The notes: a model not told the origin generated them from the sequence alone. A stretch of DNA of 64,000 nt from Timema cristinae (GCA_039000515.1 JBCFYV010011135.1:29975876-30039875), one strand, 5' to 3'. Counted from the first letter of the stretch, positions 1-10,568 are shown. Translations and numbers: made by a program.

Positions 1-112
1 TCCGTAACACATTAGCGTTGTGCGTATAACTCCCTTAGATTGTAAGGCGCTTTGCTTAAATAATTTTTGTTGTTGTTTAAAATCATATATTTGAATAGAA
101 TACTAACAAGAT

Positions 113-425
113 GTCAAACTCGGTGGTCTTGGACTAAAGTGCTTACCTCAGGACCCGGTGTTCGTGGGTTCAAACCCAGCCAAGGTCGCTAGATTTTCCT
201 CTAGCTATCAAAATCCGTAGCACAACTTCCTTCGGATGGGGGTAGTAAATCCGTCGGTCTCATGTCGATTGTGGCTTGTAAAATAACCGTGGAAGGTATG
301 TGAAAATACCTTTCTCGGCATAATTGGTAGGGCCTTTCTCTCGCTCATAGAAATTCTCGTGTTGCTGATATACTCATTTGGTTCAGAAAGTGTACGTTTA
401 ATATCTCAAATAAATAATAAAAAAA
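113..425 (+). mobile_element. SINE-D copy (tRNA-derived)
   Basis: tRNA-like head with a B-box GGGTTCAAACCC, a long body (CGTAGCACAAC, GTCGATTGTGGCTTG) and the D/E-class tail GGTTCAGAAAGTGTACGTTT followed by (AAAT)n-like sequence. The same element recurs at 28153-28432 and, inverted, at 36052-36350. Confidence 0.7.
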
Positions 426-490
426 CTTAAGAAGATTCAGATTCTAAATTTCGACGCTTTGCAAATCTTTGATTAGGTTAAATTTATTTT

Positions 491-750
491 ATTATTGAGC
501 ACCGCATCTTACTACCCGTCCGGGTTGAACGCATAAGTACTAACTACGCTAATGGGTTAGGAATTGGGAAGTTTTAATATAGAGTAAGTGAACCAGCATA
601 TGCGTGGAGGGAGAGTGGACAATAATTTGGAGGGCAGGGGGGGCACCTTCAGTTTACCTGGATGAGATTCCAAACCTCAATATCCCATTCCTCGGCAGTA
701 TTTCTCACCACGAAACTAGCGCGTTAGCTAACTACGCTACCGAGGCGGTT
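491..750 (-). mobile_element. SINE-B copy
   Basis: Read on the - strand: head ACCGCCTCGGTAGCGTAGTT (A-box), a degraded B-box, then body and the A/B/C-class tail. It is clearly diverged from the better copies at 29980 and 63389. Confidence 0.75.
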
Positions 751-1188
751 TTGTTTGGGTTTAAAAGGCGATAAATTATCTTTCTCTTTTGAAGTGACTG
801 CGTAATACATTTTATCTTTACCGCATTTGCGCTTGTACTTTGAACATTGCTGAAACAAAAACACTAGCTGCGCAGTCCTCACTCCAATGGATGACTCATA
901 AGTTTTCCCTTGTTACTGGTTTCTTTAATGACGTCTCCCGACATTTTTACAAGTGATCAAACAAACTGGTATAGTCGGCTCGGCGTCGGCAGATAATATG
1001 ATGGCCTGTACTTTGAACCGAGTGAGGTTCACATTAGGTTTGATTCTCGCTCGAAAAAACACCACGCTTTGTTTAATTTTACTCACACATTTGGATTTTA
1101 CCATCCCCTCTCATGGCAAATGCTGGTACATTTCCTTACAACTAAACCTTCCTGATACCGTGGCCTTTAATTCAGGGTACGTACAGTA
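751..1188. other. No gene recognised
   Basis: Unique-looking AT-rich sequence. A 93-codon open frame starting at 953 has no recognisable similarity and runs into the following tandem array, so I do not call it a gene. Confidence 0.5.
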
Positions 1189-1812
1189 CAAGCTACACCA
1201 TAGTGGAACCAAGCAAGGTAGCGTCTTACCTTGACTGATTACACTATGACCCTATCTTATAAGCTACACCATAGTGGAACCAAGCAGGGTAGCAGTCTTA
1301 CCTTGACTGATTACACTATGACCCTATCTTATAAGACACACCATAGTGGAACCAAGCAAGGTAGCAGTCTTACCTTGACTGATTACACTTGACCCTATCT
1401 TTTAAGCTACACCATGTGGAACCAAGCAAGGTAGCAGTCTTACCTTGACTAGTTACACTATGATCCTTTTTATAAGCTACACCATAGTGGAACCAAGCAA
1501 AGTACAGTATTACTTGATAGTTACACTATGACCCTATCTTATAGCTACACATAGTGGAACCAAGCAAGGTAGCAGTCTTACCTTGACTAGTTACACTATG
1601 ATCCTTTCTTATAAGCTACACCATAGTGGAACCAAGAAAAGTAGCAGTCTTACCTTGACTGATTACACTATGACCCTATCTTTAAGCTACACCATAGTGG
1701 AACCAAGCAAGGTAGCAGTCTTACCTTGACTGATTACACTATGATCCTTTCTTATAAGCTACACCATAGTTGAAACAAGCAAGGTAATCCTGCTACCTCT
1801 AAACGATGGGTA
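1189..1812. repeat. Tandem array, ~71-bp unit, built from a hairpin MITE core
   Basis: About 8.5 copies. Each unit contains CATAGTGGAACCAAGCAAGG, then TACCTTGACTGATTACACTATG. CATAGTG pairs with CACTATG and CAAGGTA with TACCTTG, giving a nested hairpin. The same core occurs singly in MITE copies at 21784-21888 and 63040-63145, so the array is an amplified transposon core. Several copies have small deletions. Confidence 0.85.
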
Positions 1813-1977
1813 CCTAGGTGGAAGGGGAGGGGAATGTGTTGTAAATTCAATCAACACTTTCCTAAAGTTTACACTATGGTAGCGATTATCCGTCCCAGCT
1901 CTCGGAGTTAACAAGTGATTTTCAAAATAAATAAATATGTACATATCCACAGTAAAATACTTAATGTAATCATTATT

Positions 1978-2275
1978 ACTATTATTATTACTACTAGCAC
2001 CACGTCTTACTACCCGTTCGGGTTATACGTACTAACGCTAATGTGTAATGGTAGGGTGATTGTGAGACGAAATGGAGGACCTACAGTTTAACGTGGGATC
2101 CGAACCACGGTGGAGGCCTGACATTCCACACATTCACAAGTTGTGATTAATACACGTCTTGTCAGAGGTGAAGGAAGGGTTTGGTAATCTGATAAATCTG
2201 TACCGGGACCGAGGATTGAACCCCGGACCTACTAACACAGAAGTCTGACACCTTACCCCTAGACCACCAGGTCAC
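1978..2275 (-). mobile_element. SINE-A copy
   Basis: Read on the - strand it runs from GTGACCTGGTGGTCTAGGGG (A-box TGGTCTAGGGG) through the B-box GGTTCAATCCT and the CCACGGTGGTTCGGATCCC... class body to the A/B/C tail and (TAA)n. It is essentially full length. Confidence 0.85.
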
Positions 2276-3049
2276 ATTTTCCCCCAAATATGTTTCTATA
2301 ACAGTTCATATTATTTCATTTATGCCCTTTGATAGTGTTTCTGCAGAAGTGTATATTATTTCGTTTCACGTATCTTGCAAATTTTGAGTAAATATCTCTC
2401 TTTTTTTAGGTAAAGTAGCGAAAAGGTTTGTTTGATGCCCCGTACCATTAATTTTAATCGTAGGTGGAACAATTATTTTTTCCTTACTTTTTTTTCGGCT
2501 TTCACATATTTTTTTTTAAAGCTAGTATTTTTTGTTGACGTCTTTGGTGTGATATTTTCTTTGATATTTCACTCCTTTGCAAAAAAAATCCCCCCCTCAC
2601 CCATCCGTCTAAATATCTTTGTTGTCGAAGTGCCTTTTTTTATCCGTGTCTCTGTTGTCATTTTTGTGCGCATAGCGATTGTCAAGTCTGAGATTACACG
2701 AGTGTCATTACAGTTACTGCTTTTATTAGCTTGTCATAGATGAACGTTACCAGTCAATTTTCAAAGGGGGATATTTTTTATGGCAACACATTTCAGACCA
2801 TCTGAGTCCCAGAGTAAAGAGATGTCTTCGTAACTGGTAGTAATAATATTGAAATATCTGGACACGACATTAGTGACACATTCAACTGTCGATACGTTAG
2901 TGTGAGAACTAGGATTTGCTCTTATTCAGTTCACGAGCCGGACGGACTCGGGTCATATTTCACCACACGCGGACTCCCAACGAAACCACAGCATTGGCTT
3001 GTAATGTAAACATCGTCCTCTGACGCACCACTTCTGTTACTGTCCTCAA
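2276..3049. other. No gene recognised; T-rich unique sequence
   Basis: A 103-codon frame at 2432-2743 is driven by poly-T and poly-A composition and has no recognisable similarity. No SINE or array is seen before the transposon that begins at 3050. Confidence 0.5.
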
Positions 3050-4556
3050 GGGTTCGGCCAGACTGACAAGCGTGTGAGCGACTGGGTGGCTAAACTGGCG
3101 AGCGTGTGAGCGACTGGGTGGCCGAACTGACACGCGTGTGAGCGACTGGGTGGCCGAACTGACAAGCGTGTGAGCGACTGGGTGGCCGAACTGACAAGCG
3201 TGTGAGCGACTGGGTGGCCGAACTGACAAGCGTGTGAGCGACTGGGTGGCTAAACTGACAAGCGTGTGAGCGACTGGGTGGCCGAACTGACAAGCGTGTG
3301 AGCGACTGGGTGGCCGAACTGACACGCGTGTGAGCGACTGGGTGGCTAAACTGGCGAGCGTGTGAGCGACTGGGTGGCCGAACTGACAAGCGTGTGAGCG
3401 ACTGGGTGGCCGAACTGACAAGCGTGTGAGCGACTGGGTGGCCGAACTGACACGCGTGTGAGCGACTGGGTGGCCGAACTGACACGCGTGTGAGCGACTG
3501 GGTGGCCGAACTGACAAGCGTGTGAGCGACTGGGTGACCGAACTGACACGCGTGTGAGCGACTGGGTGGCTAAACTGGCGAGCGTGTGAGCGACTGGGTG
3601 GCTAAACTGGCGAGCGTGTGAGCGACTGGGTGGCCGAACTGACACGCGTGTGAGCGACTGGGTGGCCGAACTGACAAGCGTGTGAGGACTGGGTGACCGA
3701 ACTGACACGCGTGTGAGCGACTGGGTGGCTAAACTGGCGAGCGTGTGAGCGACTGGGTGGCTAAACTGGCGAGCGTGTGAGCGACTGGGTGGCTAAACTG
3801 ACAAGCGTGTGAGCGACTAGGTGGCTAAACTTACAAGCGTGTGAGCGACTGGGTGGCTAAACTGACAAGCGTGTGAGCGACTGGGTGGCTAAACTGACAA
3901 GCGTGTGAGCGACTGGGTGGCCGAACTGACAAGCGTGTGAGCGACTGGGTGGCCGAACTGACACGCGTGTGAGCGACTGGGTGGCCGAACTGACAAGCGT
4001 GTGAGCGACTGGGTGGCCGAACTGACAAGCGTGTGAGCGACTGGGTGGCTAAACTGGCGAGCGTGTGAGCGACTGGGTGGCTAAACTGGCGAGCGACTAA
4101 GTGAGCGCGTGATTAGCGGATAGCTCTCGATAGTTGTTGACAAGGAGGCAAAGGTTCGAATCTTGGCTCAGTGAACTGAGGGTGGTTTTTGACAGTTGAT
4201 TTATTGTAGTGGTTTTCTCATCCTCTCTCCACGCTAATGGTAATTCTTATTTGTAAAGGCCTATTTTGATTATAATATTGAAGTATTTTAACATTCCACT
4301 TTTACATATATAGAGAGGTATGGTTTATGATCTTACCAATTAAATTAGGCCGTTAGTAGCAAGTGTGCTAAATCTATCGATAGTAATAAAAATGTCAACA
4401 TGAAAAGTTTCCCAGCACTCAATGAACCAACATACAATAAAATTGCCTAGCGCCTGTAAACTAGACTGTTCCGGCTTGAGCGCGTGCTTGAAAAATATAA
4501 CCAGTTTTATCTTCCAAGCGCGCGCGCTCAATCGCTCGCCCAGTCTGACCGTCTCC
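3050..4556. mobile_element. PIF/Harbinger-like non-autonomous element, copy A, with internal array
   Basis: The left end is GGGTTCGGCCAGACTG. The right end, degraded, is CAGTCTGACCGTCTCC. The interior 4100-4540 matches copy B (41097-42481) closely, including AGGAGGCAAAGGTTCGAATC, the AATTAAATTAGGCC region and the GCGCGCGCTCA-rich right subterminal region. No transposase frame is present. The left subterminal region has become the 32-bp array 3063-4097. Superfamily assignment rests on the TAA duplication of copy B. Confidence 0.75.
3063..4097. repeat. 32-bp minisatellite (~32 copies) derived from a transposon terminus
   Basis: The unit is about GGGTGGCCGAACTGACAAGC plus GTGTGAGCGACT. Its first part mirrors the terminal repeat GGGTTCGGCCAGACTGAC of the host element. 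Variants alternate CCGAACTGACAAG, CCGAACTGACACG and TAAACTGGCGAG. Because 32 is not a multiple of 3, all three - strand frames stay open and read the same peptide cyclically, giving false open frames up to 185 codons. Confidence 0.95.
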
Positions 4557-4630
4557 GAAGTCGGCGCAATTCTTTCTTGAACGATGTCTGGCATCAGTGA
4601 ATTTCTCCCGCGTGAACTGCACAAGTGACC

Positions 4631-4875
4631 CACCTCGGTGGCGTAGTTAGCCAACGTGCTAGCCTCGTGTTGAGCTAGGCTACCGAGGATGGGGAGATCG
4701 AGGTTCGAATTTAGTTTGAGTGAACGGTAAAAAAAAAGTTTTCCACTCTTCCTCCGCGCAAATGCGTGTTCATTTCCCTAAATTCGACCTTCCCAATTCC
4801 TAACCCATTAGCATAATTACTAGTTAAGCGTATAACCCGAACGGTCAGTAAAACGTGTTGGTAAAAAAAAAAGTT
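4631..4875 (+). mobile_element. SINE-B copy
   Basis: Head CACCTCGGTGGCGTAGTTAG (A-box), B-box GGTTCGAATTT, body TCCACTCTTCCTCCGCGCAA and the A/B/C tail GCGTATAACCCGAACGGTCA, with an A-rich end. The 3' end is degraded. Confidence 0.8.
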
Positions 4876-5355
4876 GTTTATTGATTGACGTAGACATTTT
4901 TTTTTATAGAAACTATAGCTCATTATAGGCCTGTATACACTCAGTAAACACGAGTATATAAAATGTTTCTGAAGTTATAATGGAAGTTGTAACATTTTGT
5001 TTTAAACGAGGTAACATTTTTCACGAGGTAAATTAATTACTTTCGCTCTGTCGAGGATTACGCCTTCATTTCAAAGGGATTGGCAAGCTTGTTTTTAAGT
5101 CTCGATCTTTTGTGATTTATCTTAAAATAGGAGAATTTGTTTTTAACTGCTCTGGAAAATAATTGTTTACTTTAAAGAATCTGTTTAAATTGCTATTTTA
5201 TTGTGATTTATTTAAGTTAACATCTCATCTACGTGAGCTTGAACAAAATAGGCTTACTATAGACCTGAACCAGGTTACAATAGACTTGACATTAAATAGC
5301 CAAGCTTTTATATTTATTAGTCACGGTTGTATCAATATCTAAATATTTTAGACTT
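4876..5355. other. No gene recognised; AT-rich
   Basis: Unique AT-rich sequence without open frames, arrays or recognisable element ends. Confidence 0.5.
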
Positions 5356-5515
5356 TAAATTGAAAACTGACATTTGAACACGGGAATCGAACCCGGAACC
5401 TTTGACTAAGTAGGCCTACTCCAATTCTCTTACCACTGAGATATCAAGGAGTTGTCCCATAGCCGAAGATGCCGGGTTTTATTCCTGTGTCCAGGTGTCA
5501 TTTTTCAATTTAAAG
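5356..5515. mobile_element. SINE-F pair in head-to-head arrangement
   Basis: 5360-5460 reads on the - strand as a tRNA-like unit with A-box TATCTCAGTGGTAAGAG and B-box GGGTTCGATTCCC. 5461-5515 reads on the + strand as the 3' part of the same family (GCCGGGTTTTATTCCTGTGT, CAGGTGTCATTTTTCAATTT). A full + copy is at 9590-9700. Confidence 0.6.
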
Positions 5516-5565
5516 AATATTAACTGTTATTTGTTAGTCCTCCAATAATAGTGATAATAATATCA

Positions 5566-7160
5566 GTCATGCCAACCTGAAACTCATCTAGCTGACTGTA
5601 TTTTGCAACCTTTCTATTATAATATCAAGTAAAAATGGTCAGGCTATCTCGCAACTACTCTAGCTATATTCTGCAACCTTACTGTACCACTTTCAAAGTG
5701 ATAGTCATGCCATCTTGTGGCTACTCTATCCAACCACCTTTCTCTTCTAGTGTCAAGTTATAATAGTCATGCCATCTTGTAACTACTCTATCCAATCACC
5801 TTTCTCTACTAGTGTCAAGCAATAATAGCCATGCCATCTTTTAACTACTCTAGCTGACCACCTTTCTCTACTAGTGTCAAGTAATAATAGTCATGCCATC
5901 TTGCAACTACTCTATCCAATCACCTTTCTCTTCTAGTGTCAAGTTATAATAGTCATGCCATCTTGTAACTACTCTATCCAATCACCTTTCTCTACTAGTG
6001 TCAAGCAATAATAGCCATGCCATCTTGTAACTACTCTAGCTGACCACCTTTCCCTACTAGTGTCAAGTAATAATAGTCATGCTATCTTGTGACTACTCTA
6101 TCCAATCACCTTTCTCTACTAGTGTCAAATTATAATAGTCATGCCATCTTGTAACTACTCTATCCAATCACCTTTCTCTACTAGTGTCAAGCAATAATAG
6201 CCATGCCATCTTGTAACTACTCTAGCTGACCACCTTTCCCTACTAGTGTCAAGTAATAATAGTCATGCTATCTTGTGACTACTCTATCCAATCACCTTTC
6301 TCTACTAGTGTCAAGTTATAATAGTCATGCTATCTTGTGACTACTCTATCCAATCATTTCTCTACTAGTGTCAAGCAATAATAGTCATGCTATCTTGTGA
6401 CTACTCTATCCAATCACCTTTCTCTACTAGTGTCAAGTTATAATAGTCATGCTATCTTGTGACTACTCTATCCAATAATTTCTCTACTAGTGTCAAGTAA
6501 TAATAGCCATGCTATCTTGCAACTACTCTATCCAATCACCTTTCTCTTCTAGTGTCAAGTTATAATAGTCATGCCATCTTGTAACTACTCTATCCAATCA
6601 CCTTTCTCTACTAGTGTCAAGTTATGATAGTCATGCCATCTTGTAACTACTCTATCCAATCACCCTTCTCTACTAGTGTCAAGTTATAATAGTCATGCTA
6701 TCTTGTGACTACTCTATCCAATAATTTCTCTACTAGTGTCAAGTAATAATAGCCATGCTATCTTGCAACTACTCTATCCAATCACCTTTCTCTTCTAGTG
6801 TCAAGTTATAATAGTCATGCCATCTTGTAACTACTCTATCCAATCACCTTTCTCTACTAGTGTCAAGTTATGATAGTCATGCCATCTTGTAACTACTCTA
6901 TCCAATCACCCTTCTCTACTAGTTTCAAGTTATAATAGTCATTCCATCTTGTAACTACTCTATCCAATCACCCTTCTCTACTAGTGTCAAGTTATAATAG
7001 TCATGCTATCTTGTGACTACTCTATCCAATCACCCTTCTCTACTAGTGTCAAGTTATAATAGTCATGCTATCTTGTGACTACTCTATCCAATCACCCTTC
7101 TCTACTAGTGTCAAGTTATAATAGTCATGCTATCTTTTAACTACTCTATCTGGTTGTATT
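5566..7160. repeat. ~60-bp minisatellite, about 26 copies
   Basis: The unit contains ATAATAGTCATGCCATCTTG, AACTACTCTATCCAATCACC and TTTCTCTACTAGTGTCAAGT. Variants (TATCC/AGCTG, GCCATC/GCTATC, TTGTGAC/TTGTAAC) recur in blocks of two to four units, which suggests multi-unit duplications. No coding potential is seen. Confidence 0.95.
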
Positions 7161-7423
7161 TTGCAACTCTCCTACATGTCTTGTCTTACAATCTCGTTGC
7201 TTGCTGATCCCTCACGTCCTATCCTTGTTGTCAACACAGCTTCACCCCCCACTATGCTCGATTCATGCCTTGCAAGTTCTTTCAAACCGGACGTCCGCCC
7301 TCTTTTTATTTTTTTACCATATATATAACGCTTTCATCAATCTCACTAGATTTAAGGCGAAATATTCCAGTAGTGCCTCTATTCTATAAGCTTAACGGTT
7401 TTCAAATTAGCATTTTTTCGAAA

Positions 7424-7765
7424 CCCATCTCGGTGGTCGTATGGTCTAAGGCATCATCATTCTCGTGTCTGGACTAAACTGCCGATGACGGAAAGAGCAG
7501 GGTTCAAATATCGGTTGGGTGTACCGAGAGTAGTTTTTTCCAAAATTGTTTTTCCACTTTCTCACCACGAAAATGCCGATGACGGAAATAGCCGGTTCAA
7601 ATACCGGTTGGGTGTACCGAGAGTAGTTTTTTCCAAAATTGTTTTTCCACTCTCCCACCACGAAAATGCGGGTATACTGCCTCCATATTCGACCTTCCTT
7701 ATCCTTAAATCATTAGTGTAATTAATTAGTACATAGTGCGTATAACCCGAACGGAGCATTGTTAA
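7424..7765 (+). mobile_element. SINE-C copy with internal ~92-bp duplication
   Basis: Head ATCTCGGTGGTCGTATGGTC, weak B-box GGTTCAAAT, body and tail GCGTATAACCCGAACGG. The B-box region to TTTCCACTTTCTCACCACG is present twice (from about 7481 and 7573), making this copy longer than its relatives. Confidence 0.75.
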
Positions 7766-8460
7766 ATAAAAAATACCCCTAAATGGCCCATGTTTCTTCC
7801 AATAGCCCACACTACCCCCCCGACCTCTTAACTACTCCCCCCCCCCCCCCACAATAAACTGTCTGTATTTTATTCCCCATTACAAGAGACCGGATTTTGC
7901 CTTTTCTTTTCCTTGATCGTAAAACATCGAGATATTTATGCATTTCATGTTATCACGGGTATAATATATTAATTCTATTATATATAATTGCCTATTCCTT
8001 TGGTTTTTGCCTATTTTGTGAATAACTGTGGATTCACACGTTCGCCGGAAAAAAAACCCAGTGCAGAACAGAAACGCGGTCACGTGAAGAGCTCACAAGA
8101 TTTCTCTCATCGGAGCGAGCTGTTCCGCTAAAGTTTCCTGTAGAGCTAGAAGCGGGCAGACAGTTTCGTTGGATGTTGTGAATCAGTGCGCATGCGCTGT
8201 AGAGCTAGAAGCGGGCAGACAGTTTCGTTGGATGTTGTGAGGAGATGTGTAGTAACCCGTTAATGTAAAGCTTGTATCGATGTATTGGATTGTGCCACGA
8301 CACAGAACATACATCGGGAGAATGATCTAGAATAAATGTTTATCCGCTAGTAAATAAAATATGTCGATAATCAGCTGTTTTAAAGAGTTGCAATAAATTA
8401 TGGGTAAACTTAAAATGTGTGAATTGCTGCGCCACTGAAGCAGCTTCTGCTTTCTACTTT
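7766..8460. other. No gene recognised; C-run, short direct duplication, GCGCATGCGC site
   Basis: Holds a run of C at about 7836-7850. A 60-bp direct duplication of GTAGAGCTAGAAGCGGGCAG plus ACAGTTTCGTTGGATGTTGTG lies at about 8140-8240. The palindrome GCGCATGCGC is at 8188-8197 between the two copies. The GC-richer context could be promoter-like, but no gene is seen. Confidence 0.4.
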
Positions 8461-8750
8461 AGACCTGGTGGTCTAGGGGTAAGGTGTCAAACTTCTATGC
8501 TGGGGATCGGGGTTCAATCCTCGGTCCCGGCACAGATTTATCTGATAACCAAACCCTTCCTTCACATCTGACAAGACATACTTGTGAATGTGTGGAATGC
8601 CAGGCTCCACCGTGGTTCGGATCCCACGTTAAACTGTAGGTCCTTCATTTCATATCACAATCACCCTACTATTAACATTAGGTAAGTGCGTATAACCCGA
8701 ATGGTTAGTAAGACGGGGGCTAATAATAATAAAAATAATATTATTATTAT
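8461..8750 (+). mobile_element. SINE-A copy
   Basis: Starts AGACCTGGTGGTCTAGGGGT (A-box), B-box GGTTCAATCCT, body, tail GCGTATAACCCGAATGG and an (AAT)n end. Confidence 0.85.
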
Positions 8751-9361
8751 TTTCGTCCAACGTGTGAATCAAGCCTAAGTGTCCTAAGGCTACGTCCACA
8801 CTTGCGATCTTGTCGTCGCGTTGTCTCACGGCACAGAGCGTGATGATGTTCTAATTGTCAGGATCACTCGCCCTCATGTTCAGATGCTGAGGATTGCTCT
8901 TGTTTGTATTGGTATACTTGTCGGTGGATGGGGAAGTGTTGATCATTGGTTGAAAGGCATTGTTCGGCTCTGGTTAGCATAATGCGCAAGGCTCATAACA
9001 GTTAATTAACTCAAAAATAGGTGAAATAATGACCAAAAAACTCTAAAAACCGAACAGAAAAAAAAAACCTTTCCTTGGTATTTCCAGAAATTCTTCGCGG
9101 TTTTTTTCTTCTGCGCATTTGTGTTGTGGTTTTCCCAAATGTAAATCAAAGCGGTTTGGATCAAAGATGAAGAAGCATTGGCTGTAGCTCCTGTAGCTGA
9201 CTATAACCGTCAAAATGGTAATTATAATGCTAAAATATCAATTTCATTATCTTACTGTACACACCTAATGTTGCAAAAAATATAACACTTAACATGCACA
9301 GATTTTTTTTTTGCTGAAAGAGAGTCCAGTTTCATGGAAATTGTAAGTTGCGGCATACTTG
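8751..9361. other. No gene recognised; possible DNA-transposon end
   Basis: At about 8782, TAAGGCTACGTCCACACTTG resembles the 'GGCTACGTCCACAC' ends of many insect DNA transposons, but I could not find the matching other end. The rest is AT-rich and unique. Confidence 0.35.
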
Positions 9362-9540
9362 TTATTAAGATCACGTGCTATCAGATAACGCAGCGACCTT
9401 CGACTCGGTAGTTGACCTATTGCTGTCATTTGTCAATTATCATAACTGTAACGGGATCCTATATTAATGAATCAAATAGCCAAAGCTATTATTTATGCTC
9501 GAAGGTGGCTGCGTTATCTGATAGCTCGTCATCTTAATAA
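9362..9540. mobile_element. Palindromic MITE with ~42-bp inverted arms
   Basis: Left arm 9362-9403 (containing GCTATCAGATAACGCAGCGA) and right arm 9499-9540 are inverted copies with only a few mismatches, around a 95-bp centre. There is no coding capacity. Confidence 0.75.
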
Positions 9541-9589
9541 AATCACACATCTGCCTTAAAATATGAGTTAAGAATGACCTTGGACACGG

Positions 9590-9700
9590 GACAATTCCTG
9601 GATAGCTCAGTGGTTAAAGCATTGGCGTACTAATTCAAAGGTCCCGGGTTCGTTTCCCGTGTCCAGGTGTCATTTTTAAATTTTCAGAATATGATACTTA
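9590..9700 (+). mobile_element. SINE-F copy
   Basis: tRNA-like: A-box TAGCTCAGTGGTTAAAGC and B-box GGGTTCGTTTCCC, then CAGGTGTCATTTTTAAATTT. The segment between the boxes is long for a tRNA gene and there is no good acceptor stem, so I call it a SINE, not a tRNA gene. Confidence 0.65.
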
Positions 9701-9781
9701 AATTCGTGCTATTCATGTGAAAAAAAAGTAAAATTCGCTTATCGCAAATGCGAATTTTACATAACTTTCGGGTTATACGAT

Positions 9782-9850
9782 TAAGAGCGTTCATCACATA
9801 TCCATCAACTCCGCGTCACAGTCGGCTAGAAATAGTAAATTTACACCAAA
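9782..9850 (+). repeat. Dispersed ~67-bp repeat, copy 1
   Basis: Starts AGAGCGTTCATCACATATCC and ends AGAAATAGTAAATTTACACC. The second copy is at 10199-10265. The start also appears inverted at 10569-10581 (ATGAACGCTCTTA), so it may be a terminal repeat of an old element spanning roughly 9782-10581. Confidence 0.5.
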
Positions 9851-10054
9851 ATAGTTGGTAGTAAGATCAACTTTATGTTGACTATTGTGTGTGTGTTTTT
9901 TTTTTAAGTTTCTATTCTCTTGCCTAAATCACATATTTTTAATGCCTATTTGTCTGCTTATTTAAAACATACTCATTACGTTAGTATGTGTATTCTAACA
10001 AGAATGTGTATGCTACTCGTCACCTAACGTTTCTTTGTCTTGTTATGTTGGCAG

Positions 10055-10142
10055 CAGGTGCAACGGCCTTGCCATGACGTGATAACGGTCACTTGTGATG
10101 TGCGCATGGTCGCGGCTGATCAACGCGCTGTCAATCATTGAG
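10055..10142 (+). other. Candidate non-coding internal exon (88 bp)
   Basis: A pyrimidine-rich tract is followed by the tandem acceptor GCAGCAG (NAGNAG), then 88 bp of GC-richer sequence ending ATTGAG, then a near-perfect donor GTGAGTCC. All frames contain stops or short ATG starts, so it would be a 5' UTR exon rather than coding. It matches none of the repeat families in the window. It could belong to the YPEL transcript, whose start-codon exon seems to have an upstream acceptor, but that is inference. Confidence 0.35.
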
Positions 10143-10198
10143 GTGAGTCCGGTGGAGGGGGGTTCAGAACGAACAAGTATAACTTATGTTTTAAACTA

Positions 10199-10265
10199 AG
10201 AGCGTGCATCACATGCCCATCAAACTCTGTGATACAGTCGGCTAGAAATAGTAAATTTGCACCAA
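10199..10265 (+). repeat. Dispersed ~67-bp repeat, copy 2
   Basis: AGAGCGTGCATCACATGCCC ... CGGCTAGAAATAGTAAATTT: about 85-90% like the copy at 9782 by eye. Confidence 0.5.
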
Positions 10266-10568
10266 CACTATTGCACGTGGATCATTTCTTATTAAACATT
10301 AATGGAGATAAAGAGTTAATAGAAGTTCCTAATATGAACATTGAAGGTCAAGAATGTCTTCACAGATAAGCACTGTCCACAAATCTTCATTCTGTCATAA
10401 CAGAGACATACTGTAGTTATTAACAAGAAACTTCGTCGCTTTGTCCCCCATCGTCACCGCGGAAATGTCGAGTAATCATTCAAATACGAATGTACTGCAC
10501 ACATTTCTTGTCTTTTCCTTTCCCTTTTACTCCCAAACCTCGCGCGAAATGAGTTGGGAACTGATATC
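10266..10568. other. No gene recognised
   Basis: Unique sequence without open frames. It may be the interior of the element suggested by the AGAGCGTTCAT ends. Confidence 0.4.

Noticed and set aside
2432..2743. 103-codon phenylalanine-rich frame
   Set aside because: Composition of T-runs; no similarity or gene context.
2960..4028. Several - strand frames of 65-185 codons (repetitive SHACQFGHPVAHT-type peptide)
   Set aside because: The 32-bp array keeps all three frames open; none is a gene.
9590..9700. tRNA gene candidate with good A- and B-boxes
   Set aside because: Box spacing and the missing acceptor stem, plus a diverged inverted relative at 5360-5460, point to a SINE. A tRNAscan run would settle it.
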